Positions 25,443 through 34,345 of a stretch of 64,000 bases of DNA are shown here, one piece after another. The notes under the pieces are model-generated. The model made no database searches. It was not told the origin of the DNA and saw only the letters and a list, made by a program, of their open reading frames with translations. Source of the stretch: DAIMFL01 sp964372215 (GTDB lineage: Bacteria > Pseudomonadota > Alphaproteobacteria > Dongiales > Dongiaceae); the NCBI GenBank assembly GCA_964372215.1, contig CAYJQC010000001.1, forward strand, positions 124,001 to 188,000, given 5' to 3'. A program made the position numbers and the translations under genes. Positions within the stretch are counted from its first letter, which is position 1. Every line of letters starts with the position of its first letter.

Positions 25443-26897
25443 TCAGCCGCCGCCGCCGGCCCGCATAGACCGCCAGACCGACAACGCCCGGACGCGCGCC
25501 AGCCCATGATCGACACAGGGGAACGGATACCTGGTGCCCAGGGATACGCCGGCATCGGCGAGCGCGTCGGGTGGCGCCGTCCAGGGGCGATGGACCCAGC
25601 GGTCAGGCAGCGCCGCCAGCTCGGGCACCCAGCGCCGCACATAGGCTCCTCGCGGATCGAATTTCTCGCCCTGGGTGACCGGGTTGAAGACCCGGAAATA
25701 CGGCGCGGCATCGGCGCCCGAACCGGCGACCCATTGCCAGCTCGCCGCGTTCTGCGCCAGGTCGGCATCGACCAGGGTGTCCCAGAACCAGGCCTCGCCC
25801 GATTGCCAGGGCAGCAACAGATCCTTGACCAGAAACGAGGCTGCGATCATCCGCACCCGATTATGCATCCAGCCGGTGGCCCACAATTCGCGCATGCCGG
25901 CATCGACGATGGGATAGCCGGTGCGACCCCGGCGCCAGGCCTCGAGACCAGCCGGATCGTCGCGCCAGGCGAAGGCGCCGAACTCGGCACGCCAGGGCGC
26001 TTCGGGCAGCTCCGGCCAGTGGAACAGCAGGTGATGGCTGAACTCGCGCCAGCCGAGCTGGCGCAGGAAGCCTTCGGCTGCGTCGGCCAGGGCCGGCTCG
26101 GCGGCGGCGCGCATGGCCAGCGCCTGCCAGACCTGGCGCGGGCCGATCTCGCCCCAATGGAGATGCGGCGACAGCCGCGAGGTTCCGGCGAGATCGGGCC
26201 GGTCGCGCCCGGCGCGATAGCCGGACAGGGATTCGTCGAGAAACGCGTCGAGGCGGCGCCGTGCACCGTCCTCACCGGGAGTCCAGGCGTCGTCCAGGCC
26301 GCCGGTCCAGCCGAACTGCGGCAGCAGGGCCCAGTCGTCGAGCCGGTCGGACACCGGCGGCACGGCCGGCATCGGAATGTGCGTCGGCGTGCCGTGCGTC
26401 GCCGGCTGGACCGGCCGGCCGCGCAGCGCGCGCCAGAACGGGGTGAACACCTTGTAGGGCTGGCCGGCCCCGGTCGCCAGTTCCCAGGGCTCGGCGATCA
26501 GCGCCGCGTTGTGGCTGTGCGCGGCGATGCCGCGCCGTTTCATCGTGTCCTTGATCCGCGCGTCCCGGTGGATCGCCCAGGGCTCGTACAGCCGGCTCCA
26601 GTGGATCTCGCCAGCCCCGGTCTCGGCGAGCAGCCGCTCGATCGCCGCGCCGGCGGGGCCACGGCGCAGGATCAGGCGCGCGCCGCGCGCCTGCAGCGCT
26701 TCGTCGAGCCGCGCCAGGCTGTGATGCAGCCACCAGCGCGACACGGCGCCGGGGCGCCACGATCCCGCCGCCGCGTCGTCGAGCACGTAGAGCGGCAGGA
26801 GCGGCCGGCCGCTCGCCAGGGCGGCGGCCAGGGCGGGGTTGTCGGCGAGTCGCAGATCACGCCGGAACCACAGAATCACCGGTTCGAGGGATGCCAT
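25443..26897 (-). CDS. phrB: Deoxyribodipyrimidine photolyase
   Basis: This 484-residue flavoprotein repairs UV-induced cyclobutane dimers in DNA using light. The start at 26897 gives the usual N-terminus (ILWFRRDLRLADNPAL) of the antenna-binding Rossmann domain. The FAD-binding C-terminal half carries SRLSPHLHWGEIGPRQVW and WMHNRVRMIAASFLVKDLL, with DADLAQNAASWQWVAGSG near the flavin. Length and motifs fit class I CPD photolyases; a (6-4) or cryptochrome role cannot be fully excluded. It diverges from the nucleosidase gene at 26992. Confidence 0.88.
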   Translation of the reverse strand: MASLEPVILWFRRDLRLADNPALAAALASGRPLLPLYVLDDAAAGSWRPGAVSRWWLHHSLARLDEALQARGARLILRRGPAGAAIERLLAETGAGEIHWSRLYEPWAIHRDARIKDTMKRRGIAAHSHNAALIAEPWELATGAGQPYKVFTPFWRALRGRPVQPATHGTPTHIPMPAVPPVSDRLDDWALLPQFGWTGGLDDAWTPGEDGARRRLDAFLDESLSGYRAGRDRPDLAGTSRLSPHLHWGEIGPRQVWQALAMRAAAEPALADAAEGFLRQLGWREFSHHLLFHWPELPEAPWRAEFGAFAWRDDPAGLEAWRRGRTGYPIVDAGMRELWATGWMHNRVRMIAASFLVKDLLLPWQSGEAWFWDTLVDADLAQNAASWQWVAGSGADAAPYFRVFNPVTQGEKFDPRGAYVRRWVPELAALPDRWVHRPWTAPPDALADAGVSLGTRYPFPCVDHGLARVRALSVWRSMRAGGGG

Positions 26898-26991
26898 GAC
26901 TGCTAGATTGCTCGCTCCGTCGCTGCGGCAAGGGAGCCGCCGTCGATCCGCCCCCGCCGCCAAGGCGTTCCGCGCCTCGGAGAAGGGCAAG

Positions 26992-27786
26992 ATGTCCGGA
27001 GACCATACGGTGCCGAAGGAAACGCCGCTCGGGGTGATCTGCGCCATGCCCGAGGAAATCGAGCATCTGACCGCCGCGATCGATCGCCGGGACGAGCGCC
27101 GCGAGGTCGGGCCGAGCGGCTTCGCCTTCCGCGAAGGCCGGCTCGACGGCCACCCCGTGGTGCTGGTCGAGGCCGGGATCGGCAAGGTCAATGCCGCGCT
27201 GGTGGCGACGCTGCTGCTCGATCGCTTCGGCTGCCACGGGCTGATCCTGTCCGGGGTCGCCGGCGGGCTCGACCCGAGCCTGGGGATCGGCGACGTGGTC
27301 ATCGCCGACCGGCTGCTCCAGCACGACTACGGCGCCACCATCGACAGTGCGATCCGACCCTATCGTCCGGGCGAAACGCCGATCGGCGAGAGGCTTCGGC
27401 CGCTTGCCTACGAGCTCGCCCCCGGCCTGCGCGAGAATCTCGAGCAGGCGCTGGAGGGGCTGGATCTGGCACCGATCCCGGCGATCGCCACCGGCGATGT
27501 CACGCGCCGGCCGCAGCTGCGCTTCGGCACCGTGCTGACCGGCGACCAGTTCATCAACTGCGAGGCCACGCGCCGGCGGCTCCATGCCGGCTTCGCCGCC
27601 CTGGCGGTCGAGATGGAAGGTGCCGCGGTCGCCCAGATCGCCGAGCGCTTCGACGTGCCCTGCGTCGTGGTGCGCAGCCTGAGCGACCTGGCCGGCGCCG
27701 AGAGCCACATGGACATCCGCGCCTTCCTGTCGTTGACGGCGGGGCAGGCCGCGACCGTGGTGCGGCGGATCATTCCGGTGATCTGA
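26992..27786 (+). CDS. 5'-methylthioadenosine/S-adenosylhomocysteine nucleosidase family protein
   Basis: This 264-residue purine nucleosidase (PNP/UDP superfamily) probably cleaves adenine from methylthioadenosine, S-adenosylhomocysteine or 5'-deoxyadenosine. The start at 26992 follows GGAGAAGGG; earlier ATGs add an unrelated Arg-rich stretch. Motifs include GVICAMPEEIEHL, the glycine-rich GIGKVNAAL, ILSGVAGGLDPSLGIGD, the nucleoside-binding VEMEGAAVAQIAE and VRSLSDLAG with the catalytic Asp. An SAH-recycling role would suit the methyl-transfer chemistry farther downstream, but there is no operon link. Confidence 0.82.
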   Translation: MSGDHTVPKETPLGVICAMPEEIEHLTAAIDRRDERREVGPSGFAFREGRLDGHPVVLVEAGIGKVNAALVATLLLDRFGCHGLILSGVAGGLDPSLGIGDVVIADRLLQHDYGATIDSAIRPYRPGETPIGERLRPLAYELAPGLRENLEQALEGLDLAPIPAIATGDVTRRPQLRFGTVLTGDQFINCEATRRRLHAGFAALAVEMEGAAVAQIAERFDVPCVVVRSLSDLAGAESHMDIRAFLSLTAGQAATVVRRIIPVI

Positions 27787-27818
27787 GGGGACCCGCCGCC
27801 GCGCGGGCGCGCGCGGCC

Positions 27819-28232
27819 TCAGCCCAGCGCCGCGCGGATCTGCGCCAGGCGCCCGGCGATGCCGTTCGCGTCGAGATGGTCGGGCGGCAGGGCGCCCCAG
27901 ACCGGCCCCGGCCAGGCGGGATCGCCCCGATGGCGGGCGATCACATGGACATGAAGCTGCGGCACCAGGTTGCCGAGCGCCCCGACATTGATCTTGTCCG
28001 CGCCGAACCCGCGCGCCAGCGCCTCGCCCGCGCGGGAGATTTCCTCGATCAGCACCGCCCGCTCCGCGGGTGCCAGCTCGTGGATCTCGCGCAGGGCCGC
28101 ACGGTGCGGCACCAGCACCAGCCAGGGCCAGCGCCGCTCGCGCATCATCCGCACCTGGCTCAGGCCCCAATCGGCGAGCTCTACCGTGTCGCGCGCAAGT
28201 TGCGGATGGAGCTCGAATCCGGTCTCGTTCAT
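27819..28232 (-). CDS. HIT-family hydrolase
   Basis: This 137-residue protein belongs to the histidine triad superfamily, which hydrolyses or transfers nucleotidyl groups. The motif is PQLHVHVIAR near residues 92-101, where the first His of the usual HxHxH is Gln, a variant seen in one HIT branch. The conserved RHRGDPAWPGPVWG follows. It stands alone between convergent and divergent neighbours; the substrate is unknown. Confidence 0.8.
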   Translation of the reverse strand: MNETGFELHPQLARDTVELADWGLSQVRMMRERRWPWLVLVPHRAALREIHELAPAERAVLIEEISRAGEALARGFGADKINVGALGNLVPQLHVHVIARHRGDPAWPGPVWGALPPDHLDANGIAGRLAQIRAALG

Positions 28233-28387
28233 GTCCGTCGCTCCGGTTGCCGGCTGCCGCCCCGCCGGCGGTCGATCGGCGCGCCACGTCGCACAGGCTC
28301 AATACTGCGGCGCTCCGCAGCTTGCGGCGGATGCCGCGGAAGCGCATCAAAGCTGGAGCGCCCGCCCACCCCGGAGGACCTGTCGCC

Positions 28388-29629
28388 GTGCTGCCCGCCT
28401 TCCGCGCCGTCGCCTCGCTGCTCGCCGGTGCGGGCATCCTGATGCTCGGCACCGGCATGCTCGGACTCGTCCTGCCGATCCGGCTCAGTGACTCCGGCCT
28501 GCCGACCGAGGTGATCGGCCTGGTGATGGCGGGACTCTATGCCGGGCTGGTGCTGGGCGCCATCTACGGCAAGAACCTGATCTCCCGGGTCGGCCACATC
28601 CGCGCCTTCGCCGCCTTTGCCGCGGTCGCCGCCGCCGCGGTGCTGGGCCATGCCCTGTGGTTCAACCCGATCACCTGGGGCCTGCTGCGGGTGGTCACCG
28701 GGTTCTGCTCGGCCGGGCTGTTCGCGGCGATCGAGAGCTGGATCAACGAGCGCAGCTCCAACGAGCTGCGCGGCCGGGTGCTGTCGCTCTACATGGTGAC
28801 GACCTATGCCTGCTCGGGTGCCAGCCAGCTCATGGTCAATCTGTGGGACATCGATGCGCTGCAGCTGATCGCCCTGCCGGCGATCCTGATCAGCCTGTCC
28901 CTGGTGCCGGTGGTGCTGACCCGGGTGGCGGCGCCGGATATCAGCGCGATCCGGCCGCTGGGGATGCGCGAGCTGTTCGCCCTGTCGCCGCTCGCGGTGG
29001 CGGGCGCCTTCGCCTCGGGCCTGAGCCAGGGGTCGATCCACGGCATGGGCGCGGTGTTCGCCGGGGAGGTCGGGTTCTCGGTGTTCCAGGTCTCGCTGTT
29101 CATGGGCTGCGCGATCTTCGGCGGGCTGGTGCTGCAATGGCCGATCGGCCGGCTGTCGGATCGTTTCGATCGTCGCACCGTGCTGGTCTGGGTGCTGGCG
29201 GCGCTGGCGGTGTCGAGCCTGGTGATGGTGGCGGTGGTCGCGGCCGACCGGGGCGCGCCGTTGCTGATCGCCGCGCTCGGGCTCATCCCGCTGCTCGCGG
29301 GCATGTCGTCCTGCATCTATCCGCTCTCGCTGGCGCAGGCCTTCGACTATGTCGAGCGCGAGCGCATGGTGGGCGCCGCGAGCACGCTGCTGCTGGGCTA
29401 CGCGCTGGGGGCGACCGGCGGGCCGTTCCTCGCCGCCGTGCTGATGAGTCATATCGGACCCCAGGGGCTGTTCGTTGCCGTGGCCGTCAATGCCATCGCC
29501 CTCGCGGGGTTCGCGCTCTACCGCATGCGCCGGCGCGCCGCGCCGCCGGCGGCGGCGCAGACGGAGTTCGTCGCCGTGCCCGCGACCTCGGCGGTGGCCG
29601 GCCAGCTCGACCCGCGGACCGAACCGTAG
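28388..29629 (+). CDS. MFS transporter, YcaD-like
   Basis: This 413-residue inner-membrane transporter has about twelve hydrophobic segments and the pattern of YcaD-like major facilitators: LPTEVIGLVMAGLYAGLVLGA, the motif-A-like loop between helices 2 and 3, and AIESWINERSSNELRGRVLSLYM. A GTG at 28388 is preceded by GGAGGA at 9-bp spacing; an in-frame ATG at 28331 would add 19 residues. Substrate is unknown. It overlaps no neighbour and is not evidently tied to the betaine locus beside it. Confidence 0.8.
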   Translation: MLPAFRAVASLLAGAGILMLGTGMLGLVLPIRLSDSGLPTEVIGLVMAGLYAGLVLGAIYGKNLISRVGHIRAFAAFAAVAAAAVLGHALWFNPITWGLLRVVTGFCSAGLFAAIESWINERSSNELRGRVLSLYMVTTYACSGASQLMVNLWDIDALQLIALPAILISLSLVPVVLTRVAAPDISAIRPLGMRELFALSPLAVAGAFASGLSQGSIHGMGAVFAGEVGFSVFQVSLFMGCAIFGGLVLQWPIGRLSDRFDRRTVLVWVLAALAVSSLVMVAVVAADRGAPLLIAALGLIPLLAGMSSCIYPLSLAQAFDYVERERMVGAASTLLLGYALGATGGPFLAAVLMSHIGPQGLFVAVAVNAIALAGFALYRMRRRAAPPAAAQTEFVAVPATSAVAGQLDPRTEP

Positions 29630-29656
29630 AGGCGAGCGTCTCAGCCGCCGAAGCGC

Positions 29657-31315
29657 CTAACGCTGGCGGCTGATATCGGCCTGGTAGACCGGGGCGTCGG
29701 AGGGCGGCAACGCGGGCCGGCCGAGGATGCCGTCGGCCAGCTTCTCCGCCATCATGATGGTCGGCGCGTTGAGATTGCCGCTCACCACGTTCGGCATGAT
29801 CGACGCGTCGATGACGCGCAACGCCTCCATGCCATGGACCCGCCCGGCGCCGTCGACCACCGCCATGCGATCGGTCGGCAGCCCCATGCGGCAGGTGCAG
29901 GACGGGTGATAGGCGCTCTCCGCCTTGCGCCGCAGATGGGCGTCGATCTCGGCGTCGGTCGTCACCCCGGGGCCGGGGGCGAGCTCCGGCCCGCGAAACG
30001 GTTCGAACGCCCTCTGGGCCAGGATCTCGCGAGTCAGCTTGATGCCGTCGCGGAACTCCTGCCGGTCCTGCATCGTGGTCAGATAGTTGAACAGGATCGT
30101 CGGCGGCTGGCGCGGATCGGCGGAGCGCAGCTTCACGTGGCCGCGGCTGGTCGGGCGCATCGGTCCGACATGGGCCTGGTAGCCGTGGGTCTTGGCCGGG
30201 TTGGTGCCGTCGTAGTTCATCGCGATCGGCAGGAAGTGGTACTGCAGGTCGGGATGCTCGACTCCCGGACGGCTGCGGATGAAGCCGCCGGCCTCGAACT
30301 GGTTGCTGGTGCCGATACCCTTGCGGAACAGGATCCACTCGAGGCCGATCTTGAGCTGGTTCAGCGGCTTGGTGGCGCTGTACAGGGTGATCGGCTGCAG
30401 GCAGGCGTGCTGCACGTAGGTTTCGATGTGGTCCTGCAGGTTCTCGCCGACGCCGGGCAGGTCCGCCACGACAGCGATGCCATGTCCGTGCAAGTGGTCG
30501 GCCGGCCCGATGCCGGAGATCATCAGGAGCTGCGGCGAGTTGATGGCGCCGGCCGAGACGATGACCTCGCGCTCGGCGCGCGCCTCGGTGGCGCGCCCGC
30601 CGACCGCATAGGAGACGCCGGCCGCGCGTGCGCCCTCGAACAGCAGCTTCAGCACCAGCGCGCGCTTGACCAGGGTGAGGTTCGGCCGCGCGAGCGCCGG
30701 GCGCAGATAGGCCTTGGCCGCGCTCCAGCGCTCGCCGTTCCGGGTCGTCCGGTCCATCGGACCGACGCCTTCCTGCTGATGCCCGTTGAGATCCTGGGTC
30801 AGCGGATAGCCGGCCTGGACGCCGGCCTCGAGCCAGGCCTTGAACAGCGGGTTGTCCATCCGCCCGGCGCTGACATGGAGCGGTCCGTCGCCGCCGCGGT
30901 AGTCGTCGGCGCCGAGTTCGTGGGTCTGCGCCTTGCGGAAATAGGGCAGGCAGTCGGCGTAGCTCCAGCCCCGCAGGCCCATCTGCGCCCAGCGGTCGTA
31001 GTCGCGCGCGTGGCCGCGGATATAGACCATGCCGTTGATCGAGGACGAGCCGCCGATGACCTTGCCGCGCGGGCAGTACATGCGCCGGCCGTCCATGCCC
31101 GGCTCGGGCTCGGAGTGATAGTACCAGTTCACCTTGTCGGTCGCGAGCGGGTGGGCGAGGGCCGCCGGCATGTTGATCTTCCAGCCGCCGTCATTGCCGC
31201 CGGCTTCGAGCAGCAGCACTTTGATCGCCGGGTCGGCGCTCAATCGATTGGCCAGCACGCAGCCGGCCGAGCCGGCGCCGACGATGATGTAGTCGTAGCC
31301 GTCGCGCATCGCCAT
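29657..31315 (-). CDS. betA: Choline dehydrogenase (GMC family)
   Basis: This 552-residue FAD enzyme of the GMC family oxidises choline to betaine aldehyde, and can often continue to glycine betaine. The ATG at 31315 overlaps the betI stop (TGATG). Seen are the N-terminal FAD motif IIVGAGSAGCVLANRLS, GGSSSINGMVYIRGH, and the GMC signature GAINSPQLLMISGIGP. The C-terminal active-site region includes YHPSCTCRMG and VSGNLNAPTIMMAEKL. No betB lies beside it, so betaine aldehyde is either oxidised by BetA itself or by an enzyme encoded elsewhere. Confidence 0.9.
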   Translation of the reverse strand: MAMRDGYDYIIVGAGSAGCVLANRLSADPAIKVLLLEAGGNDGGWKINMPAALAHPLATDKVNWYYHSEPEPGMDGRRMYCPRGKVIGGSSSINGMVYIRGHARDYDRWAQMGLRGWSYADCLPYFRKAQTHELGADDYRGGDGPLHVSAGRMDNPLFKAWLEAGVQAGYPLTQDLNGHQQEGVGPMDRTTRNGERWSAAKAYLRPALARPNLTLVKRALVLKLLFEGARAAGVSYAVGGRATEARAEREVIVSAGAINSPQLLMISGIGPADHLHGHGIAVVADLPGVGENLQDHIETYVQHACLQPITLYSATKPLNQLKIGLEWILFRKGIGTSNQFEAGGFIRSRPGVEHPDLQYHFLPIAMNYDGTNPAKTHGYQAHVGPMRPTSRGHVKLRSADPRQPPTILFNYLTTMQDRQEFRDGIKLTREILAQRAFEPFRGPELAPGPGVTTDAEIDAHLRRKAESAYHPSCTCRMGLPTDRMAVVDGAGRVHGMEALRVIDASIMPNVVSGNLNAPTIMMAEKLADGILGRPALPPSDAPVYQADISRQR

Positions 31316-31950
31316 CAAGCGTCTTCCTTGTCGATTGCGGTTGCCGTTTGCCGCCGCACGCGTCCATCGAGGGCCAGGCACTTGTCGAGATAGTCGTGCG
31401 CCAGCGCGGTCGCGTCCGTGTGCGTGATGCCGCCGTCGGTCAGCGCCGCGCGCAGCCACAGCCCGTCGAGCAGGGTGCCGATGCCGGCGGCAGCCTGCTC
31501 GAGTCGGTCCGCCGTCACGATCGGCCGCAACGCGTGGACGAGATTGCCACGCAGCCGGCGGATGATGATGTTCTGGATGCGCGCGAAGCGCGGATTGTTC
31601 GGCGTCTCGCCCCAGAAGGCCAGCCAGGCGGTGACCCCAGCGCGGTGGAACAGGCTGGGCGCCAAGTTGCCGTCGATGATGGCGAGCACCCGCTGGCGCG
31701 GATTCTGCGCCTGGTTCAGCCGGTCGACGACCTCGCGCCTGAGCGTCCCGGCGAGGTCGCGCAGGGTCGCCTCCAGCAGGTCGTTCTTGTTGCCGAAATA
31801 GTGGTGCACGACCCCGGTCGAGACCCCGGCCCGGGCGCTGATGCGCGACACCGTGGTCTCCGAGAAACCGTTCGCCTCGATCGCCGCGATGGTGGCATCG
31901 ATCAGCTGCCGACGTCGGATCGGCTCCATCCCGAGCTTGGGCACGCGCAC
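31315..31950 (-). CDS. betI: TetR-family choline-responsive repressor
   Basis: This 211-residue repressor has the BetI N-terminus (VPKLGMEPIRRRQLIDATIA) and a TetR helix-turn-helix (TTVSRISARAGVSTGVVHHYF). In known systems BetI leaves DNA when choline is present. It is coupled to betA by a TGATG junction. A BetI-type palindrome lies 107 bp upstream, in the gap shared with the divergent choline transporter genes, so one operator could control oxidation and uptake together. Confidence 0.9.
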   Translation of the reverse strand: MRVPKLGMEPIRRRQLIDATIAAIEANGFSETTVSRISARAGVSTGVVHHYFGNKNDLLEATLRDLAGTLRREVVDRLNQAQNPRQRVLAIIDGNLAPSLFHRAGVTAWLAFWGETPNNPRFARIQNIIIRRLRGNLVHALRPIVTADRLEQAAAGIGTLLDGLWLRAALTDGGITHTDATALAHDYLDKCLALDGRVRRQTATAIDKEDA

Positions 31951-32056
31951 TCCTCCGCTGGCCGACCGCCAGCCTCGGCCGCCAAACGCCCGGGGCGGCG
32001 CCGACGGCCCCCCGCCGATCCAGCGGGACGGCCACCCGGCTGGATTTTTAGGTTTA

Positions 32057-32080
32057 TTTATATTGAGCGATCAATTTAAA
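32057..32080. promoter_or_regulatory. BetI-type operator between betI and the choline transporter
   Basis: TTTATATTGA (32057-32066), spacer GCGA, TCAATTTAAA (32071-32080) form an inverted repeat with 9 of 10 positions paired. The TTGA-N4-TCAA core matches the known BetI box. It sits in the 463-bp divergent gap (31951-32413), which otherwise shows no gene. Confidence 0.7.
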
Positions 32081-32413
32081 ATCCGCAACTGCACAGGCCC
32101 GGCGAAACGGGGATGTGCGGCAAGACGCCGCCGGCCCATAATCAGGCGGTACAGGGAGCAGAAATCGCGGTCCGGGACATTCCGGCCAGACATCACGGTC
32201 GTCGCTGCGCGATCCCGCCCCGTCTTTGGGGGAACCGCCCACCAGGGGCGGGGATCTGCCAGCAACCGGTGGCTGTCACGGCGCCACATGCCGAAAGCCG
32301 GTCCGTGCCAGGCCGATTTCCACCAGGCCGATCCGCGATTTCCGCCGGGCGAAACAAGGATAGTGTCGGGACCGGGGCGCCCCTCCGGCCCGCAACAGAC
32401 GGAGGCAAGGCGC

Positions 32414-33364
32414 ATGTCGTTCAACAAGATTCTCGCCGCGACGACCATCTCGCTGTCGCTCGCGGTTGCTGCCGGCGCGGCACAGGCGGCCGATCCGGAC
32501 TCCTGCAAGGCGGTCCGCTTCTCGGACGTGGGCTGGACCGACATCACCGCCACCACGGCGGCGACCTCGGTGGTGCTGCAGGCGCTGGGCTACCAGCCGG
32601 AGGTGCAGCTGCTCTCGGTGCCGGTGACCTATACCAGCCTCAAGAACAAGGACATCGACGTCTTCCTCGGCAACTGGATGCCGACCATGACGGCCGATAT
32701 CGACCCCTATCTGAAGGACGGCAGCGTCGAACAGCTGCGGGTCAACCTCAAGGGCGCCAAGTACACCCTCGCGGTGCCGAAATACGTCGCCGATGGCGGC
32801 CTCAAGGACTTCGCCGACATCGCCAAGTTCAAGGACCAGCTCAACGGCAAGATCTACGGCATCGAGCCCGGCAATGACGGCAACCGCCTGATCCAGGACA
32901 TGATCGACACCGACGCTTTCGGCCTGAAGGGCTTCGAGGTCGTCGAGTCCAGCGAGCAGGGCATGCTGGCCGAAGTGGCGCGCTCCACCCGTTCCAACGG
33001 CTGGATCGTGTTTCTCGGTTGGGAGCCCCACCCCATGAACAGCAACTTCGATCTCGCCTATCTCTCGGGCGGCGACGACTATTTCGGTCCGGATTATGGC
33101 GGCGCGACGGTCTACACCAACGTGCGCGCCGGCTATGCCGGGGAATGCCCGAATGTCGGGAAACTGCTCGGCAATCTCTCCTTCACCCTGGCGATGGAGA
33201 ACGAGATCATGGGCAAGATTCTCGACGGCGGCATGGAGGGGAACGCGGCGGCGACGGAATGGCTGAAGGCCAACCCCGGCGTGCTCGACGCTTGGCTCGA
33301 CGGCGTCACCACGCTCGATGGCGGCGACGGCATGGCTGCGGTGAAATCTGGCCTCGGCCTCTGA
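32414..33364 (+). CDS. choX: Choline/betaine ABC transporter periplasmic binding protein
   Basis: This 316-residue binding protein captures choline or a related quaternary amine in the periplasm. A signal peptide (residues 1-25, ending AQA-ADP) is present, and GGAGG lies 8 bp before the ATG at 32414. The aromatic cage positions expected for trimethylammonium binding are suggested by FSDVGWTDITATT, LGNWMPTM, YGIEPGNDGN and FLGWEPHPMN, which match ChoX/ProX proteins. The permease and ATPase follow in the same operon. Choline rather than glycine betaine is preferred because betA-betI diverge from it. Confidence 0.87.
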   Translation: MSFNKILAATTISLSLAVAAGAAQAADPDSCKAVRFSDVGWTDITATTAATSVVLQALGYQPEVQLLSVPVTYTSLKNKDIDVFLGNWMPTMTADIDPYLKDGSVEQLRVNLKGAKYTLAVPKYVADGGLKDFADIAKFKDQLNGKIYGIEPGNDGNRLIQDMIDTDAFGLKGFEVVESSEQGMLAEVARSTRSNGWIVFLGWEPHPMNSNFDLAYLSGGDDYFGPDYGGATVYTNVRAGYAGECPNVGKLLGNLSFTLAMENEIMGKILDGGMEGNAAATEWLKANPGVLDAWLDGVTTLDGGDGMAAVKSGLGL

Positions 33365-33468
33365 TCCGACGCAGTTCGGCGATCCGCGGGCGGTCCTGGC
33401 GCTGAGCGCGATCGGGGCCGCCCGCGACGGCGCACCACGCAGGGGCGTCAGGCGATGGGGGGTGGGCT

Positions 33469-34341
33469 ATGGATGGTTTCGATCAGGCGATCGCGGACAA
33501 CAAGATTCCGATCGGGGCTTGGGGCAAGAGCGCGGTCAACTGGATCCTCGACAATTTCGGCCTGTTCATCGACGCGATCACCGACGGACTGCGGATTCCG
33601 ATCAACGGGTCCGTCGACCTGCTGGAGGCGGTTCCGTCGCCGATCTTCATCGTGATCATTGCCGCCATCGCCTACGGACTGCAGCGCAGCTGGAAGCTGT
33701 CGCTGTTCGTCGTGCTCGGGCTGCTGCTGATCCTGAACCAGGGGCTGTGGAAGGAGATGGTCGAGACGCTCGTGCTCATCATTTACGCCACCGGTCTGTC
33801 GCTGGCGATCGGCATCCCAATCGGCATCCTGGCGACGCGCCGGCCCTGGATCTATCCGTTCCTATCGCCGATCCTCGACATGATGCAGACCATCCCGACC
33901 TTCGTGTACCTGATCCCGACCCTGATCCTGTTCGGCCTGGGCCTGGTGCCGGGCCTCATCGCCACCATCATCTTCGCCGTGCCGGCGCCGATCCGGCTGA
34001 CCTATCTCGGCATCTCCGAAGTGCCGAAACAGCTGGTCGAGGCCGGCGAGGCGTTCGGCTGCACGCGCTGGCAGCTGCTCACCCGGGTCAAGCTGCCGGC
34101 GGCACTCCCCACCATCATGGCCGGCGTCAACCAGTGCATCATGCTGTCGCTGTCGATGGTGGTGATCGCCGCGCTGGTCGGGGCCGGCGGACTCGGCAAG
34201 CCGGTGGTGCGTTCGCTCAACCAGGTGAACATCCCGCTCGGAATCGAATCCGGACTCGCCATCGTCCTCGTCGCCATCATGCTCGACCGGCTGGTCCGCA
34301 GGCGGCGCACCGGCAAGCCGCCCAAGCCGGCGAAGGGTTGA
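33469..34341 (+). CDS. choW: Choline ABC transporter permease
   Basis: This 290-residue ProW-like permease has a periplasmic or cytoplasmic N-terminal part and about six membrane segments. The family loop EAGEAFGCTRWQLLTRVKLPAALP, which docks to the ATPase, is at about residues 190-215. The ATG at 33469 fits the family N-terminus; the overlapping frames are shadows. The ATPase gene begins 4 bp after the stop. Confidence 0.88.
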   Translation: MDGFDQAIADNKIPIGAWGKSAVNWILDNFGLFIDAITDGLRIPINGSVDLLEAVPSPIFIVIIAAIAYGLQRSWKLSLFVVLGLLLILNQGLWKEMVETLVLIIYATGLSLAIGIPIGILATRRPWIYPFLSPILDMMQTIPTFVYLIPTLILFGLGLVPGLIATIIFAVPAPIRLTYLGISEVPKQLVEAGEAFGCTRWQLLTRVKLPAALPTIMAGVNQCIMLSLSMVVIAALVGAGGLGKPVVRSLNQVNIPLGIESGLAIVLVAIMLDRLVRRRRTGKPPKPAKG

Positions 34342-34345
34342 GGCC